Below, piece after piece: positions 42,785 to 53,150 of a DNA stretch of 64,000 nt (its first letter is position 1; every line of letters starts with the position of its first letter). A program made the translations under genes and the position numbers. The notes beneath the pieces were generated by a model, which was not told the origin of the DNA, searched no databases, and saw nothing but the letters and a program-made list of their open reading frames with translations. The stretch comes from Fluviispira vulneris (lineage in GTDB: Bacteria; Bdellovibrionota_B; Oligoflexia; Silvanigrellales; Silvanigrellaceae): assembly GCF_014281055.1 (NCBI RefSeq), contig NZ_JACRSE010000001.1:124001-188000 (forward strand), written 5' to 3'.

Positions 42785-42807
42785 ATTATTTCTTTGCAGA
42801 AATTTTT
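42770..42807 (+). terminator. Terminator overlapping the clpX stop codon
   Basis: TCTGCAAAGAAATAA (42770-42784) pairs with TTATTTCTTTGCAGA (42786-42800), 15 bp perfect apart from a one-base tip, followed by TTTTT (42803-42807). The clpX TAA is within the left arm. Confidence 0.75.
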
Positions 42808-42856
42808 GCACAGTAAATTTTTCAACAGATATGGTCTTATCTGCTTCCTGCCATTT

Positions 42857-42885
42857 TTGCGACTCACTGAGTTTATAAATAATCT
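42857..42885 (+). promoter_or_regulatory. Possible lon promoter
   Basis: TTGCGA (42857-42862), 17-nt spacer and TAATCT (42880-42885), about 60 bp before the start codon, behind the clpX terminator. The match is only moderate; a heat-shock sigma site was not recognised. Confidence 0.35.
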
Positions 42886-42944
42886 GTAAAAATAAATAAG
42901 AGAATAAGAAAAATTAAAAACAATTGCACTAGAGGAAGGATTCT

Positions 42945-45398
42945 ATGCTGCAAGGAATTGATAAAGTTGCGGAAAGTCTACCCCTTTTGCCATTAAAAGA
43001 TATTGTGGTTTTTCCTCAAATGATTTTACCCGTATTTGTTGCAGAGGATATTTGCATGAGAGCAGTTGAAGCTGCATGTGCAAAAGATAGATTTATTTTC
43101 CTTTCAGCATTTCGCTCAGAAATAAATCGTGAGCATGATTCTTATCCTGAATTACGTGTCTCAACTCCTCCACCATTTGATGTCTATGATGTTGGTACAA
43201 TTGCTACCGTCATGCGCACGCGCAAACTTCCTGATGGAAGAACGAAAGTTCTCATTCAAGGTATTTCTAAAGGAAGTATCATAAATTTAAAACAAACTGA
43301 ACCATTTCCGGTTGTTAACCTAAGAATGTTGCCTGATAAAGAAAGCGCTCAAGAAAGTGAAGCTCTCTGTCGCGCTGTTAAAGAACAATTAGAGAAAATA
43401 GTTACTTTTGGGAGGACAATTTCTCCAGATCTTTTAATGCTTCTCGAAGATGTAACAGAAGTTGGCAAATTAGCCGATCTTGTCGCGAGTAATTTAGGCT
43501 TAAAAATTGTGGAAGCACAAAAAGTTTTAGCAACGATCGAACCTTTTGAAAGATTAAGAAGAGTTCATACTTTATTATTGCGTGAGCTAGAAAACTACAC
43601 TGTTAATTCCAAGGGATTTTCACAAGGGCGAGAAGATGCTATTAAAAATCAGAGGGAGCAATATTTAAGGGAACAGCTCAAAGCCTTAAAACACGAGTTG
43701 GGAGAACTTGACGGAAAAGATGAAATCGAAGATCTACGTGATAAAGTTCTGAAAACAGGGATGAGTTCTGAAGGGCAAACAGAGTGCCTTAAGCAATTGC
43801 GTCGGTTGGAAAGAATGAATCAAGATTCAAGTGAGGCAACCTTAACAAGAACATATTTGGAATGGATGGTCGATATTCCTTGGGCAAAAATGAGTGATTC
43901 TAAAATAGAAATGGCACATTGTAAAAAGATTTTAGATGAAGATCATTATGGCTTAGAAAAGATAAAGGATCGTATTTTAGAATATATTGCGGTCAAGAAA
44001 TTAAATCCAGATTTAAAAGGCCCTATTTTATGCTTTGTTGGACCTCCAGGAGTAGGTAAAACCAGTTTAGGGCGAAGTATAGCTAGGGCTCTTGGAAGAA
44101 AATTCGTCAGAATCAGTTTGGGTGGCGTACGTGATGAAGCGGAGATTAGAGGACATCGCAGAACTTACGTAGGAGCCATGCCAGGAAGAATTATCCAGAC
44201 GTTAAAGACTGTTGGAACTCGGAATCCTGTGCTTATGCTCGATGAAATTGATAAGCTTGGTGCCGACTACAAAGGGGATCCCGCAAGCGCGCTGCTTGAA
44301 GTGCTCGACCCAGAACAGAACCATACCTTTTCCGACCACTATATTTCAGTCCCTTTCGATTTAAGCCAAATTATATTTCTAGCGAATGCAAATAGACTCG
44401 ATACTATACCTGCTGCTCTTCGGGATCGGCTGGAAATTATAGAAGTGTCTGGCTATAGCGAAGAAGAAAAATCTGAAATTACTCGACAATACATTATTCC
44501 AAAAGTGATTGAACAAAATGGTTTGAATGCCGATCTTGTGCAATTTCAAGACACTGCAGTTAACTTAGTGATAAATGCCTATACCCGCGAATCCGGATTG
44601 CGCAGTTTAGAAAAACATATAGCAACAATAACAAGAAAACTTGCGAGATATATCGCAGAAAATGATGAAAAAGGGAAAGAAAGAAAATTAGTTAAGGTAA
44701 CTGCTAAAATAGCAAAAGAACTGCTCGGTGAAGAACGTTACTTTAACGACGATCACGACATATATAATAAAAAAATTGGTGTGGGAGTTGGACTTGCATA
44801 TACCCAAACGGGTGGTGAGATTCTTGAGCTTGAAGTCAAATTGATGGGCGGTACGGGTAAACTGATTCTCACTGGTCAATTGGGAGAAGTGATGAAGGAA
44901 TCAGCTCAAACGGCTCTCAGTTGTGTCCGCAGTTTGGCAAAAGAACTTGAACTGGATAGTAGTAAATTTACAAATTACGATATTCATTTACATGTGCCCG
45001 CAGGTGCCATTCCAAAAGATGGTCCCAGTGCAGGTATTGCCATCGCTATTGCTCTGGTCTCTGCTTTTAAAAATGTAGCAATCAGCCAAGATATTGCAGT
45101 TACTGGGGAAATAACACTCCATGGGCGTATTTTGCCAATCGGAGGTGTGCGCGAAAAAGTATTAGCTGCCCTGAGAGCCGGTATCAGAAAAGTCTGTTTG
45201 CCAGAAAAAAACAGAGGTTCTTTTGCTGAGTTACCCCTTACGATTCGCCGTAGAGTCAACGTATCTTTTGTCTCAACTTTAGAAGATGTCATAAAAGAAT
45301 ATTTTATAAATGAAGATAACTCTTCTAAAGAATTAGATGAAAGTAAAAATATTGTTGAAAGAAATCTATCTGTTGAAGACAATATTTCAGTGGCTTAA
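42945..45398 (+). CDS. lon: ATP-dependent Lon protease
   Basis: 817 residues, typical LonA length. N-terminal substrate-binding domain LPLLPLKDIVVFPQMILPVF (about 14-33), a coiled-coil middle, AAA+ Walker A GPPGVGKTSLG (about 367-377) and Walker B PVLMLDEIDKLG. The protease has Ser in GPSAGIAIAIAL and Lys in LRAGIRKVCLPEKNR. It degrades misfolded and regulatory proteins. AGAGGAAGG lies in front of ATG 42945. The gene follows clpP-clpX but behind a terminator, so it is separately controlled. Confidence 0.97.
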   Translation: MLQGIDKVAESLPLLPLKDIVVFPQMILPVFVAEDICMRAVEAACAKDRFIFLSAFRSEINREHDSYPELRVSTPPPFDVYDVGTIATVMRTRKLPDGRTKVLIQGISKGSIINLKQTEPFPVVNLRMLPDKESAQESEALCRAVKEQLEKIVTFGRTISPDLLMLLEDVTEVGKLADLVASNLGLKIVEAQKVLATIEPFERLRRVHTLLLRELENYTVNSKGFSQGREDAIKNQREQYLREQLKALKHELGELDGKDEIEDLRDKVLKTGMSSEGQTECLKQLRRLERMNQDSSEATLTRTYLEWMVDIPWAKMSDSKIEMAHCKKILDEDHYGLEKIKDRILEYIAVKKLNPDLKGPILCFVGPPGVGKTSLGRSIARALGRKFVRISLGGVRDEAEIRGHRRTYVGAMPGRIIQTLKTVGTRNPVLMLDEIDKLGADYKGDPASALLEVLDPEQNHTFSDHYISVPFDLSQIIFLANANRLDTIPAALRDRLEIIEVSGYSEEEKSEITRQYIIPKVIEQNGLNADLVQFQDTAVNLVINAYTRESGLRSLEKHIATITRKLARYIAENDEKGKERKLVKVTAKIAKELLGEERYFNDDHDIYNKKIGVGVGLAYTQTGGEILELEVKLMGGTGKLILTGQLGEVMKESAQTALSCVRSLAKELELDSSKFTNYDIHLHVPAGAIPKDGPSAGIAIAIALVSAFKNVAISQDIAVTGEITLHGRILPIGGVREKVLAALRAGIRKVCLPEKNRGSFAELPLTIRRRVNVSFVSTLEDVIKEYFINEDNSSKELDESKNIVERNLSVEDNISVA

Positions 45399-45508
45399 GC
45401 TTAAATATGTCATTTTAGCTACTTAATTCTGTTACGATAAGAAATATTTTTTAAAACTTAGCTATTCCAAATGCTTATATATAAAGTATAATTTGGCTTA
45501 AAATAGTA

Positions 45509-45537
45509 TTGACAGCTATCCTATTAGTTATTAAAAC
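45509..45537 (+). promoter_or_regulatory. Possible promoter of the NlpC/P60 gene
   Basis: TTGACA (45509-45514), 17-nt spacer and TAAAAC (45532-45537), in a very AT-rich spacer. The -35 is a full match; the -10 is weak. Confidence 0.3.
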
Positions 45538-45611
45538 CTGCTACGAATCTATATAACTCTATATAGAAAAATTTCAATTTTAAATAAAAAAGAATAATTT
45601 TTTGGATAATT

Positions 45612-47033
45612 ATGAAAAAAATATCGTTACTTATTTTTGTTTTTCTTATACAATCTTGTCATATAACAAATAATGGAAAAAATAGAGTTCAGATTTTTCC
45701 ATTGACTAATTATGCACAAAATTTAAATTATTATATAGATCCTAAGTCGAATGATTATAACTCTCCACTCTTGCAAAATGCAATTCAACAAGAAAAGGTC
45801 GATGCATATAAAGAACGTTTTTTTGGTGAACAGTCTCCTTGGGCAAAAGAATTTGTCATAAACGCAATAAATAAACCGAGTCCCAAAGACATTTTGAGTA
45901 TAGAAAATCTTTTACTGGAAAAATTTAAAGCAGAATGCGATACAAAACATCCAAAGAGTTTTTCTTTTAATTTTCGGCCATATACATGTGCATGGTTTGA
46001 AAATAAAATAAAACCAAATTTGAATCTTACCCAATTTAATAAATATTTAGATTTTAATCCTGAAAATAGAGCGATAGCAGTCGAAAATATAAGTGCTAGA
46101 TCGTTGCCTACAAATTCCCCGCTTTATTTTAATTATAATCAAGTTGGAGAAGGTTATCCATTTGATAAATTGCAGATCACTTCGATCTGGCTTGGTACTC
46201 CATTATATATAGTTGGGAAATCAAAAGATAAAAAATGGTCACTCATATTAACAAACTCTGATATTGTTACTTGGGTACCAAGTTATTCAATTGCACGTGT
46301 TTCTTGCGAATTTATTGAAAGATATAAAAAAATTGTAGTTAAAAATGGGCTCCGTGTTATTATTCAACCCGAAACACCAATAAAGAATAATTTAGGTAAA
46401 ATAGTGAATATTGGATATACTGGGAGCTTGTATCCTGGACAATATTTAAATAATATAAATAAAATATTTTATCCTGTTATGTTAAAAAATGGATATGCAA
46501 AATTGAAAGTGGCTAAGATAAATCAGGGAAAAATCGCATTTTTCCCTTTGGTAGCTACACCAAAAAACTTTGTTAATGTTATTAATCCATTGCTTGGTAG
46601 GCCATATGGCTGGGGGGGATTGTATTTTTTCAATGATTGTTCATTGGAGTTAAAAGCAATTTTTTCAACCTTTGGAATATGGCTTCCCCGTAACTCAGCG
46701 GAGCAATCTAAAGAGGGGGTCATGCTCAATTTAAGTTCTCTTGGGACACAAGAAAGATTAGAAGCTCTTGCAAAATATGGTCGTAAATTCCTAACATTAG
46801 TTTATATTCAAGGTCATATCATGCTTTATATTGGAAATTATAATAACACTCCATGGATTCATAATAATATTTGGGGTTTTAGACCTGAAGATAATTCTTA
46901 TCGCTCAATTATAGGACAATCATCCTTGATGCCTTTGCTTAAATATTATCCAGAAAATCCGGAATTAATTTCAATTGCAAATGATAAATACAGAGATAAG
47001 TTTATAATCACTTATTTAGATGAAAAATTTTAA
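45612..47033 (+). CDS. Lipoprotein with SH3-like and NlpC/P60 endopeptidase domains
   Basis: 473 residues. The N-terminus MKKISLLIFVFLIQSC is a lipoprotein signal with acylated Cys16. SH3-type repeats are likely around 155-235 (SARSLPTNSPLYFN and WSLILTNSDIVTWVPSY) and 240-310. The NlpC/P60 domain follows: GRPYGWGGLYFFNDCSLEL (nucleophile Cys), then QGHIMLYIG (catalytic His) with a polar third residue in HNNIWG. Such enzymes cut peptide stems of peptidoglycan. The two-SH3 plus NlpC layout matches the SH3_6/C40 peptidase type. It is convergent with the cyclase gene, with a 1-bp gap. Confidence 0.82.
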   Translation: MKKISLLIFVFLIQSCHITNNGKNRVQIFPLTNYAQNLNYYIDPKSNDYNSPLLQNAIQQEKVDAYKERFFGEQSPWAKEFVINAINKPSPKDILSIENLLLEKFKAECDTKHPKSFSFNFRPYTCAWFENKIKPNLNLTQFNKYLDFNPENRAIAVENISARSLPTNSPLYFNYNQVGEGYPFDKLQITSIWLGTPLYIVGKSKDKKWSLILTNSDIVTWVPSYSIARVSCEFIERYKKIVVKNGLRVIIQPETPIKNNLGKIVNIGYTGSLYPGQYLNNINKIFYPVMLKNGYAKLKVAKINQGKIAFFPLVATPKNFVNVINPLLGRPYGWGGLYFFNDCSLELKAIFSTFGIWLPRNSAEQSKEGVMLNLSSLGTQERLEALAKYGRKFLTLVYIQGHIMLYIGNYNNTPWIHNNIWGFRPEDNSYRSIIGQSSLMPLLKYYPENPELISIANDKYRDKFIITYLDEKF

Positions 47034-47034
47034 A

Positions 47035-48774
47035 TTAAAATTTTTTTATCTCATTTTGTTCAACCTCATAAAGAAGAACAGCTTGTTCTTTTCCTTTTAA
47101 ATCATGCAATCCTATACTTTTAACTAACTCTTTTTGTTTTTCAGTTAAATCTAAATACGTTTCATGAGATAAAAGGATTTTATTAACCTGATTTTTTGTT
47201 AAACTTTCAATTCGTGCAGCAACATTCACTGAATCACCAATAACAGTTGCATCCATTCTTTGCTCTTCGCCAACAATTCCTATTACAACCAAACCCGTGT
47301 TTAAACCAATGCCTATTTGCATTGGATTTTTACCTTGATTTTGTCTTTCCATATTTAACTTTTCCAAACAGCAGCGCATTTCTATAGCAGTTTCCAAAGC
47401 ATGGGCAGCTTTTGTCGGGAAAAGAGCCATAATTGCATCACCTATATATTTATCGATAAATCCACATTTTTCTTTGATAATTGGCGCAATCATTTTTAAA
47501 TATTGATTGAGAAAATCAAAGCTTTCTTGTGGTGTTAATTTGTCTGAAATTGTGGTGAAATCTCGAATGTCAGAAAATAAAATTGTCATTTTTATTTGTT
47601 TACTATCGCCTAAATGCACATTTAATATTCCCTGTTTATTTAAAATATCTAGAAATTGACTTGGTACAAATCTTTGATAGGATTCATTTATTTCTTTTAA
47701 ATTGGTTATAAGCTGAGCAATTGAATTGCGCATTTTGTCAAAACTTCTCGCTAATCTCCCAACTTCATCATTATTTCTTGTATCAATTTTTATATTTAAA
47801 TCTCCAGCTGAGAGAGCTATAGCATTTTTTTCCAATTTTTTTAGGCCGCGCGTTATTCCTGAAGAGATTAAAGTGGCTAATACAATGCAAATAGATATAG
47901 TTAATATTCCAAACGAAATAATAAATTGTTTAATATATTCAAATATATAAATATTTTCTTTATTGGAAACAGAAAAGAGAGCATATATTTTATCTCCTTC
48001 ATATTTGCTATCAAAGCGAGTGAGTAAATAAAATTCTGTGTCGATATTCCAAATTTTCTGTTTTTCCAATTGCTCCATTTTAATTCGCAAAAATTCGTCA
48101 AGTATCTTATTTTTTTCTTCTTGGCTTTCAAGTGAGCTTGCAATCAATTTTCTATTTGCGAATATACTGATATCCGCCTTTGATAATTCTTTTATTCTTT
48201 CTGTAAATTTATTGTCTAGAAAGAGTGATGTTGTAAGAATTCCACATATTGATTTTTTATCCGAGATAACAGGTGATATTGAAGTGAAATTCACTTTTTC
48301 GCTTTCAACATGAAATCGAATACTTGATTGCCCTTTTAAAGCCTGTTTGAATGAATTTTCAATATCCTTGTTTTTATCTAGGGAAAAAAAATTTAAAATA
48401 TTATCTTTGCTTTTTTCATCTGCTAAAGCAATAGGATTTCCATCATTGTCATAGCTAGAGAAGTCATCAATCACCATTTGCTCTTGGAATTTTCTAGCAA
48501 CTTTTAAGACTGCTTGGCTCTGCCGAGCTTCCACTTTTTTTATAAAATCTGACAGATTCGATAATATTTTAGAATCACTTTTTAGCTTATTAAATTCATA
48601 ATTTATTATTGCCCCCAAAACTTCATGTCCCGTGCTTAAAGTATTCATAGACGAAGTTCTAAGTTGCTCAAGGAAAAGCCATCCACCAAAAAAAAGGCAG
48701 ATTGTGGAAGAAATGATTACAAGTAAACCCATAGAGATCAGAAAACGACTGCGTATGGAAAACACGAACGACAC
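47035..48774 (-). CDS. Membrane-bound class III adenylate cyclase with HAMP
   Basis: 579 residues. A first membrane helix (about 12-33), an extracytoplasmic sensor region (about 34-280), a second helix (about 285-308), a HAMP linker (about 310-360) and a class III cyclase domain at about 385-560. Metal Asps are in MTILFSDIRDFT and in GDAIMALFP. The substrate Lys is in GFIDKYIGD and the purine-binding Asp in ATVIGDSVNVAAR, with Asn/Arg after it, so ATP is the likely substrate. It would make cAMP in response to an outside signal. GTG 48774 is the start; a GTG three codons later has a better-spaced site. Confidence 0.88.
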   Translation of the reverse strand: MSFVFSIRSRFLISMGLLVIISSTICLFFGGWLFLEQLRTSSMNTLSTGHEVLGAIINYEFNKLKSDSKILSNLSDFIKKVEARQSQAVLKVARKFQEQMVIDDFSSYDNDGNPIALADEKSKDNILNFFSLDKNKDIENSFKQALKGQSSIRFHVESEKVNFTSISPVISDKKSICGILTTSLFLDNKFTERIKELSKADISIFANRKLIASSLESQEEKNKILDEFLRIKMEQLEKQKIWNIDTEFYLLTRFDSKYEGDKIYALFSVSNKENIYIFEYIKQFIISFGILTISICIVLATLISSGITRGLKKLEKNAIALSAGDLNIKIDTRNNDEVGRLARSFDKMRNSIAQLITNLKEINESYQRFVPSQFLDILNKQGILNVHLGDSKQIKMTILFSDIRDFTTISDKLTPQESFDFLNQYLKMIAPIIKEKCGFIDKYIGDAIMALFPTKAAHALETAIEMRCCLEKLNMERQNQGKNPMQIGIGLNTGLVVIGIVGEEQRMDATVIGDSVNVAARIESLTKNQVNKILLSHETYLDLTEKQKELVKSIGLHDLKGKEQAVLLYEVEQNEIKKF

Positions 48775-49132
48775 CCTTTGTTCTATGCATTAAAACTATT
48801 TAAACAAATGATTTCTTAATTGTGTAAAAATGTGGCTTTGAGTAAGTATGTTTTACATAAAATAATAGTAAAAGAGACATGCTATCCTATCGTCAAAGGT
48901 GTTTCATGATTCGCAAAATCACTTATTGATTGCATTTTTGTTTATATGATCTCCAAATAGCTTATTGCCTGGACTGAGGTATTTATTGACTTCGATTGAA
49001 CGGTTTGTTTTCTAGGTTCATTAGTGATAACAAACACATTTGGTTGTATCTCGGGGAGTATTCTATTTGAGATAGACTTTGTTGCATCTGCACTTCAACA
49101 ATAAACTTAATTTTAGGATTTTGGAATATTAA
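48775..49132. other. 358-bp divergent spacer between cyclase and ferrochelatase genes
   Basis: It must contain promoters for both directions. A TTGACT at 48985-48990 is present but without a good -10. I see no RNA gene, repeat or small frame with a ribosome site. Confidence 0.5.
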
Positions 49133-50167
49133 ATGAATTTAAACAAGAAAATCGGTGTTTTAGTTGTTAATGTGGGTACCCCTGACACCCCAGAGGTTCC
49201 AGATGTGAGAAAGTATTTACGAGAATTTCTTTCCGATCCAAGAGTGATAGATATTTCAGCCATTGCCCGCTTTTTGTTATTAAATTTAATTATTTTACCT
49301 TTCCGCAGCAAAAAATCATCCCATGCATATAAAATGATATGGAAAAATGAAGGATCACCTTTGCTTTTGCATGGCAAAGCGCTCGCAGAAAATGTGAATC
49401 GCATATTAGGCGACTCTTATGCGATAGAATTTTGTATGAGGTATCAAAGTCCATCAATGGAATCAGCGGTTAAAAAACTCTTAGAAAAAAATGTCGATGA
49501 AATAATTGTATTTCCTTTATTCCCTCAATACTCATCAGCAGCAACAGGAACTGTTTTTGAGAAAATTGGAAAAATTTGTAATTCTATGTGGAATGTACCT
49601 CGTTTAAAATATATTTCTTATTTTTATGATGATAAACGGTTTATTGACAGTTTTTATGCTGTTGCAAAACCCCAAATAGATCAATTTCAAGCAGATTTTG
49701 TCTTGTTTAGTTATCATGGATTGCCTGAGCGACATGTTAGAAAATCAGATATATCTCCTAATCAAGACCATTGTTTAGAAAAGAAAGATTGCTGCTCAGC
49801 TATTAAAGCTGAAAATAAATATTGTTATCGTGCGCAAAGTTATGCTACAACCCGTTCACTTGTTAAGTTATTAAAGTTAACAGATGAAAATCATATGACG
49901 AGTTTTCAATCTCGCTTAGGGCGAGATCCGTGGATTAAACCTTACACAGACCTTGTTCTCCCCGAAATTGCTGCAAAAGGATTCAAACGAATCGCAGTTA
50001 TTTGTCCTGCATTTGTGGCAGATTGTTTAGAAACACTCGAAGAAATTCAAATGCGCGCACGCGAGCAGTGGCTAGCACTTGGAGGAGAGGACTTAACTTT
50101 AGTCACATCCTTGAATTCTCATCCTGTATGGTGCGAAACGGTTGCGGATATTATTAAGGAAAATTAA
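49133..50167 (+). CDS. hemH: Ferrochelatase
   Basis: 344 residues. It inserts ferrous iron into protoporphyrin. Motifs: LVVNVGTPDTPEVPDVRKYL, FPLFPQYSSAATG, the catalytic His in FSYHGLPERHV, FQSRLGRDPWIKPYTD and CPAFVADCLETLEEI. Cysteines in DHCLEKKDCCSAIKAENKYC are where several bacterial enzymes place a [2Fe-2S] cluster, so this one may carry one. The ribosome site is weak. It is followed 15 bp later by uvrB. Confidence 0.94.
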   Translation: MNLNKKIGVLVVNVGTPDTPEVPDVRKYLREFLSDPRVIDISAIARFLLLNLIILPFRSKKSSHAYKMIWKNEGSPLLLHGKALAENVNRILGDSYAIEFCMRYQSPSMESAVKKLLEKNVDEIIVFPLFPQYSSAATGTVFEKIGKICNSMWNVPRLKYISYFYDDKRFIDSFYAVAKPQIDQFQADFVLFSYHGLPERHVRKSDISPNQDHCLEKKDCCSAIKAENKYCYRAQSYATTRSLVKLLKLTDENHMTSFQSRLGRDPWIKPYTDLVLPEIAAKGFKRIAVICPAFVADCLETLEEIQMRAREQWLALGGEDLTLVTSLNSHPVWCETVADIIKEN

Positions 50168-50182
50168 TGAAGGAAGTGCTCT

Positions 50183-52228
50183 ATGAGCGACGAGAAATTT
50201 GAGACAAAGTGGCCGCTTGAGCCAATGGGTGATCAACCACAAGCCATTCAAAAATTAGTCAGTGGAATTCAAAATGGCATTGCTGAGCAGGTTTTGCTTG
50301 GCGTTACTGGTTCTGGCAAAACTTTTACCATTGCCAATGTGATTGCTCAGACACAAAAACCGACTCTCGTCATAGCGCATAACAAAACTCTTGCAGCTCA
50401 GCTTTTTCAAGAATTTAAAGAACTTTTTCCAAAGAGCGCAGTAGAATATTTTGTGAGTTATTATGATTATTATCAGCCCGAGGCTTATGTCCCAAGCACA
50501 GACACCTTTATAGATAAAACAGCAACGATTAATGAAGATATCGATAAAATGCGGCACAGTGCCACCCGTGCTCTGTTTGAGCGAAGAGATGTCATTATTG
50601 TAAGCTCTGTCAGTTGCATATATGGGTTAGGCGAGCCGGAGTCTTATTTAAAAGCACGCATTTTACTTGAAAAAGGTATGAGTGTTTCACGGGATGATTT
50701 TATTCGACATTTAATTGCTATTCAATTCAATCGCAATGATATTTCCTTAGAACGAGGAAAATTTAGGGTGCGTGGAGATATTGTTGAAATTGTTCCAACT
50801 TATGAAAAAGAAAAAGCAATTCGTATTCAATTCTGGGGAGAAGAGATCGAGAAAATATCTTATATCGATGCCTTGCGTGGAACAGTAATAGAAAATATTA
50901 ATAAAGTCGGAATTTATCCTGCAACCCATTATGTACTTGAACAAGAAAAAATTGAAAATATTATTGCAGAAATTACTAAAGATCTCCTTGAACGATTAAA
51001 ACTTTTTAAAGAAAATGGGAAGTTTTTAGAAGCACAAAGGATTGAGCAGAGAACATTACATGATATAGAAATGTTCCGTGAAATTGGTTATTGTCAAGGA
51101 GTTGAAAATTATTCACGTTACCTTGATGGGCGGAAAGAAGGAGAACCTCCTTCGACTTTGCTCGATTATTTTCCCAAAGATTATCTATTAGTCATCGATG
51201 AAAGTCATGTTACTATTCCACAAATTGGTGGCATGTATCGAGGTGACCGAGCACGTAAAGAAACTTTGGTGAACTATGGATTTCGCTTACCATCTGCATT
51301 AGACAATCGTCCTCTCAATTTCGAAGAATTTACGGAAAGAATGGGGCAAACAATTTATGTTTCGGCAACACCTGCTAAATATGAGTTGGAAAAATCAGGT
51401 AATGAAATCGTAGAACAAGTGATACGTCCAACTGGACTTATCGATCCTATTATTATTGTAAAACCAGCTCAAGGACAGATTGATAATCTATTAATAGAGA
51501 TTCAACAAACTATCTCAAGAAAATATCGTGTGCTTGTTACGACTTTAACAAAAAAAATGGCGGAAGAAATCACTCATTATCTATCTGAATTTAAAATAAA
51601 AGTAAAATATTTACATTCAGAAATTCACAGTATTGAACGGGTAGAAATCTTACGAGATTTACGCTTAGGCGTATTTGATGTTTTGGTAGGAATCAATTTA
51701 TTGCGTGAGGGGTTAGATCTTCCTGAAGTGGAGTTGGTTGCAATTCTCGATGCGGATAAAGAAGGTTTTTTAAGAAGTAGAACAAGCCTTATTCAAACAG
51801 TTGGAAGGGCTGCCAGAAATGCAAATGGTAGAGTGATATTGTACGCTGATAAAGAAACAGAAAGTATAAAATTTTGTTTAGCAGAGACAGAAAGAAGAAG
51901 AAAAATTCAACTGCAATATAATCAAGAAAATGATATTACACCACAAACCGTTCTAAAGAAAATTCCAGAAAATTTAAGGAAGCTTTATAATTTAGATTAT
52001 GGTGATGAATACCAAGAGAAATTACTGCAAGCAGTTTCGCATTTAGAAGATTTAAACATTTTACACAGTCCCAAAAAACTTGATAAGCATATTCAAAAGC
52101 TGATTAAAGAGATGCAAAAAGCATCGCAAAAAATGGAATTTGAGTTGGCAGCAGAATTGAGGGATAAAATAAATATATTAAAAGAGCAGTTATTAATTCT
52201 TTCAGGTGATTTAAATGGAACTCAGTGA
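50183..52228 (+). CDS. uvrB: Excinuclease ABC subunit B
   Basis: 681 residues, typical length. The helicase P-loop [14 protein letters not shown] (about 41-54), the beta-hairpin [22 protein letters not shown]-like box [13 protein letters not shown], helicase motif [22 protein letters not shown] and [11 protein letters not shown] are all there. The UvrC-binding UVR motif is near the C-terminus ([20 protein letters not shown]). It verifies DNA damage with UvrA and loads UvrC. It overlaps the truA start by 14 bp. Confidence 0.97.
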   Translation: MSDEKFETKWPLEPMGDQPQAIQKLVSGIQNGIAEQVLLGVTGSGKTFTIANVIAQTQKPTLVIAHNKTLAAQLFQEFKELFPKSAVEYFVSYYDYYQPEAYVPSTDTFIDKTATINEDIDKMRHSATRALFERRDVIIVSSVSCIYGLGEPESYLKARILLEKGMSVSRDDFIRHLIAIQFNRNDISLERGKFRVRGDIVEIVPTYEKEKAIRIQFWGEEIEKISYIDALRGTVIENINKVGIYPATHYVLEQEKIENIIAEITKDLLERLKLFKENGKFLEAQRIEQRTLHDIEMFREIGYCQGVENYSRYLDGRKEGEPPSTLLDYFPKDYLLVIDESHVTIPQIGGMYRGDRARKETLVNYGFRLPSALDNRPLNFEEFTERMGQTIYVSATPAKYELEKSGNEIVEQVIRPTGLIDPIIIVKPAQGQIDNLLIEIQQTISRKYRVLVTTLTKKMAEEITHYLSEFKIKVKYLHSEIHSIERVEILRDLRLGVFDVLVGINLLREGLDLPEVELVAILDADKEGFLRSRTSLIQTVGRAARNANGRVILYADKETESIKFCLAETERRRKIQLQYNQENDITPQTVLKKIPENLRKLYNLDYGDEYQEKLLQAVSHLEDLNILHSPKKLDKHIQKLIKEMQKASQKMEFELAAELRDKINILKEQLLILSGDLNGTQ

Positions 52229-53042
52229 ATATAGAAATTTAAAACTCATTCTATCTTGGAATGGTGAAAAATTCAGTGGATATCAATATCAGCCACATGC
52301 ATTTACTGTGCAAGAGGCTATTACCAACGCATGGAATGTGTTCAGTGGTGAAACAGTTACTTTATGTGGATGCAGTCGCCTCGATGCTGGTGTGCATGCA
52401 CAATATTATGTCTTAAATTTTCATACAAAAACTCAAGCAAATTGTGAACGAATTGTTCGTGGAATGAATGGCATATTACATTCCCATTTAGCACTTGATA
52501 TATGTGTTTCTTCAGCTGAATTTGTCAATTCAGACTTCCATGCCCGCTTTCATGCCGCAGGAAAACATTACCGTTACCTTATTTGGTATGGTTTTGCTGA
52601 ACACGCATTTTTAACAAAGAGAGCTTGGCATGTGCGCAGCAAAATCTCACCAGAAAGCGTTTGTGAAATATTAAAACAGTTTGAAGGGGAACATGATTTT
52701 GCTGCATTTCGATCGTCCGATTGCTCTGCTAAGACAACAGTGCGGAAAGTTTTAGCTGTCGATGCTTGGATTCACCCCATCCACAAAGAAATGATCATCG
52801 TCGATATCTGGGGGGAAGGCTTCTTAAAAAATATGATTCGCAATATGGTGGGTACAGCTGTGGAGATGGCTACCGGAAAAAAATCTTTAAACACCATAAC
52901 CGAATCTTTTGTCCATAAAGATCGAACAAAAACAGGAATGTGTGCACCTGCATGGCCATTGACGTTGATGCATGTTTATTATGACAAAGAAAAAATCTTA
53001 TTATCCTCGAAAAATAAAGCACAAAAGCAAGTTCCTTGTTGA
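52215..53042 (+). CDS. truA: tRNA pseudouridine synthase A
   Basis: 275 residues. It makes pseudouridine 38-40 in the anticodon arm. The catalytic Asp is in [19 protein letters not shown]. Other conserved parts are [31 protein letters not shown] and [19 protein letters not shown] precedes ATG 52215 inside the uvrB end, so the two are translationally coupled. The C-terminus is a little longer than usual and Lys-rich. Confidence 0.95.
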   Translation: MELSEYRNLKLILSWNGEKFSGYQYQPHAFTVQEAITNAWNVFSGETVTLCGCSRLDAGVHAQYYVLNFHTKTQANCERIVRGMNGILHSHLALDICVSSAEFVNSDFHARFHAAGKHYRYLIWYGFAEHAFLTKRAWHVRSKISPESVCEILKQFEGEHDFAAFRSSDCSAKTTVRKVLAVDAWIHPIHKEMIIVDIWGEGFLKNMIRNMVGTAVEMATGKKSLNTITESFVHKDRTKTGMCAPAWPLTLMHVYYDKEKILLSSKNKAQKQVPC

Positions 53043-53150
53043 AAAAAGGTGATGTCATTCTCATAGCATAAGCATAAAAGTAAATATCTCCTCCATTTTT
53101 TTTGCAGTAACATGTGGAAAGAATCTTTTTTCAACGGAAGGAGCATATTC

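Noticed and set aside
47024-47047. AT-only inverted repeat between the convergent NlpC/P60 and cyclase genes
   Set aside because: Could be a weak bidirectional terminator, but pure A/T composition makes it unreliable here.
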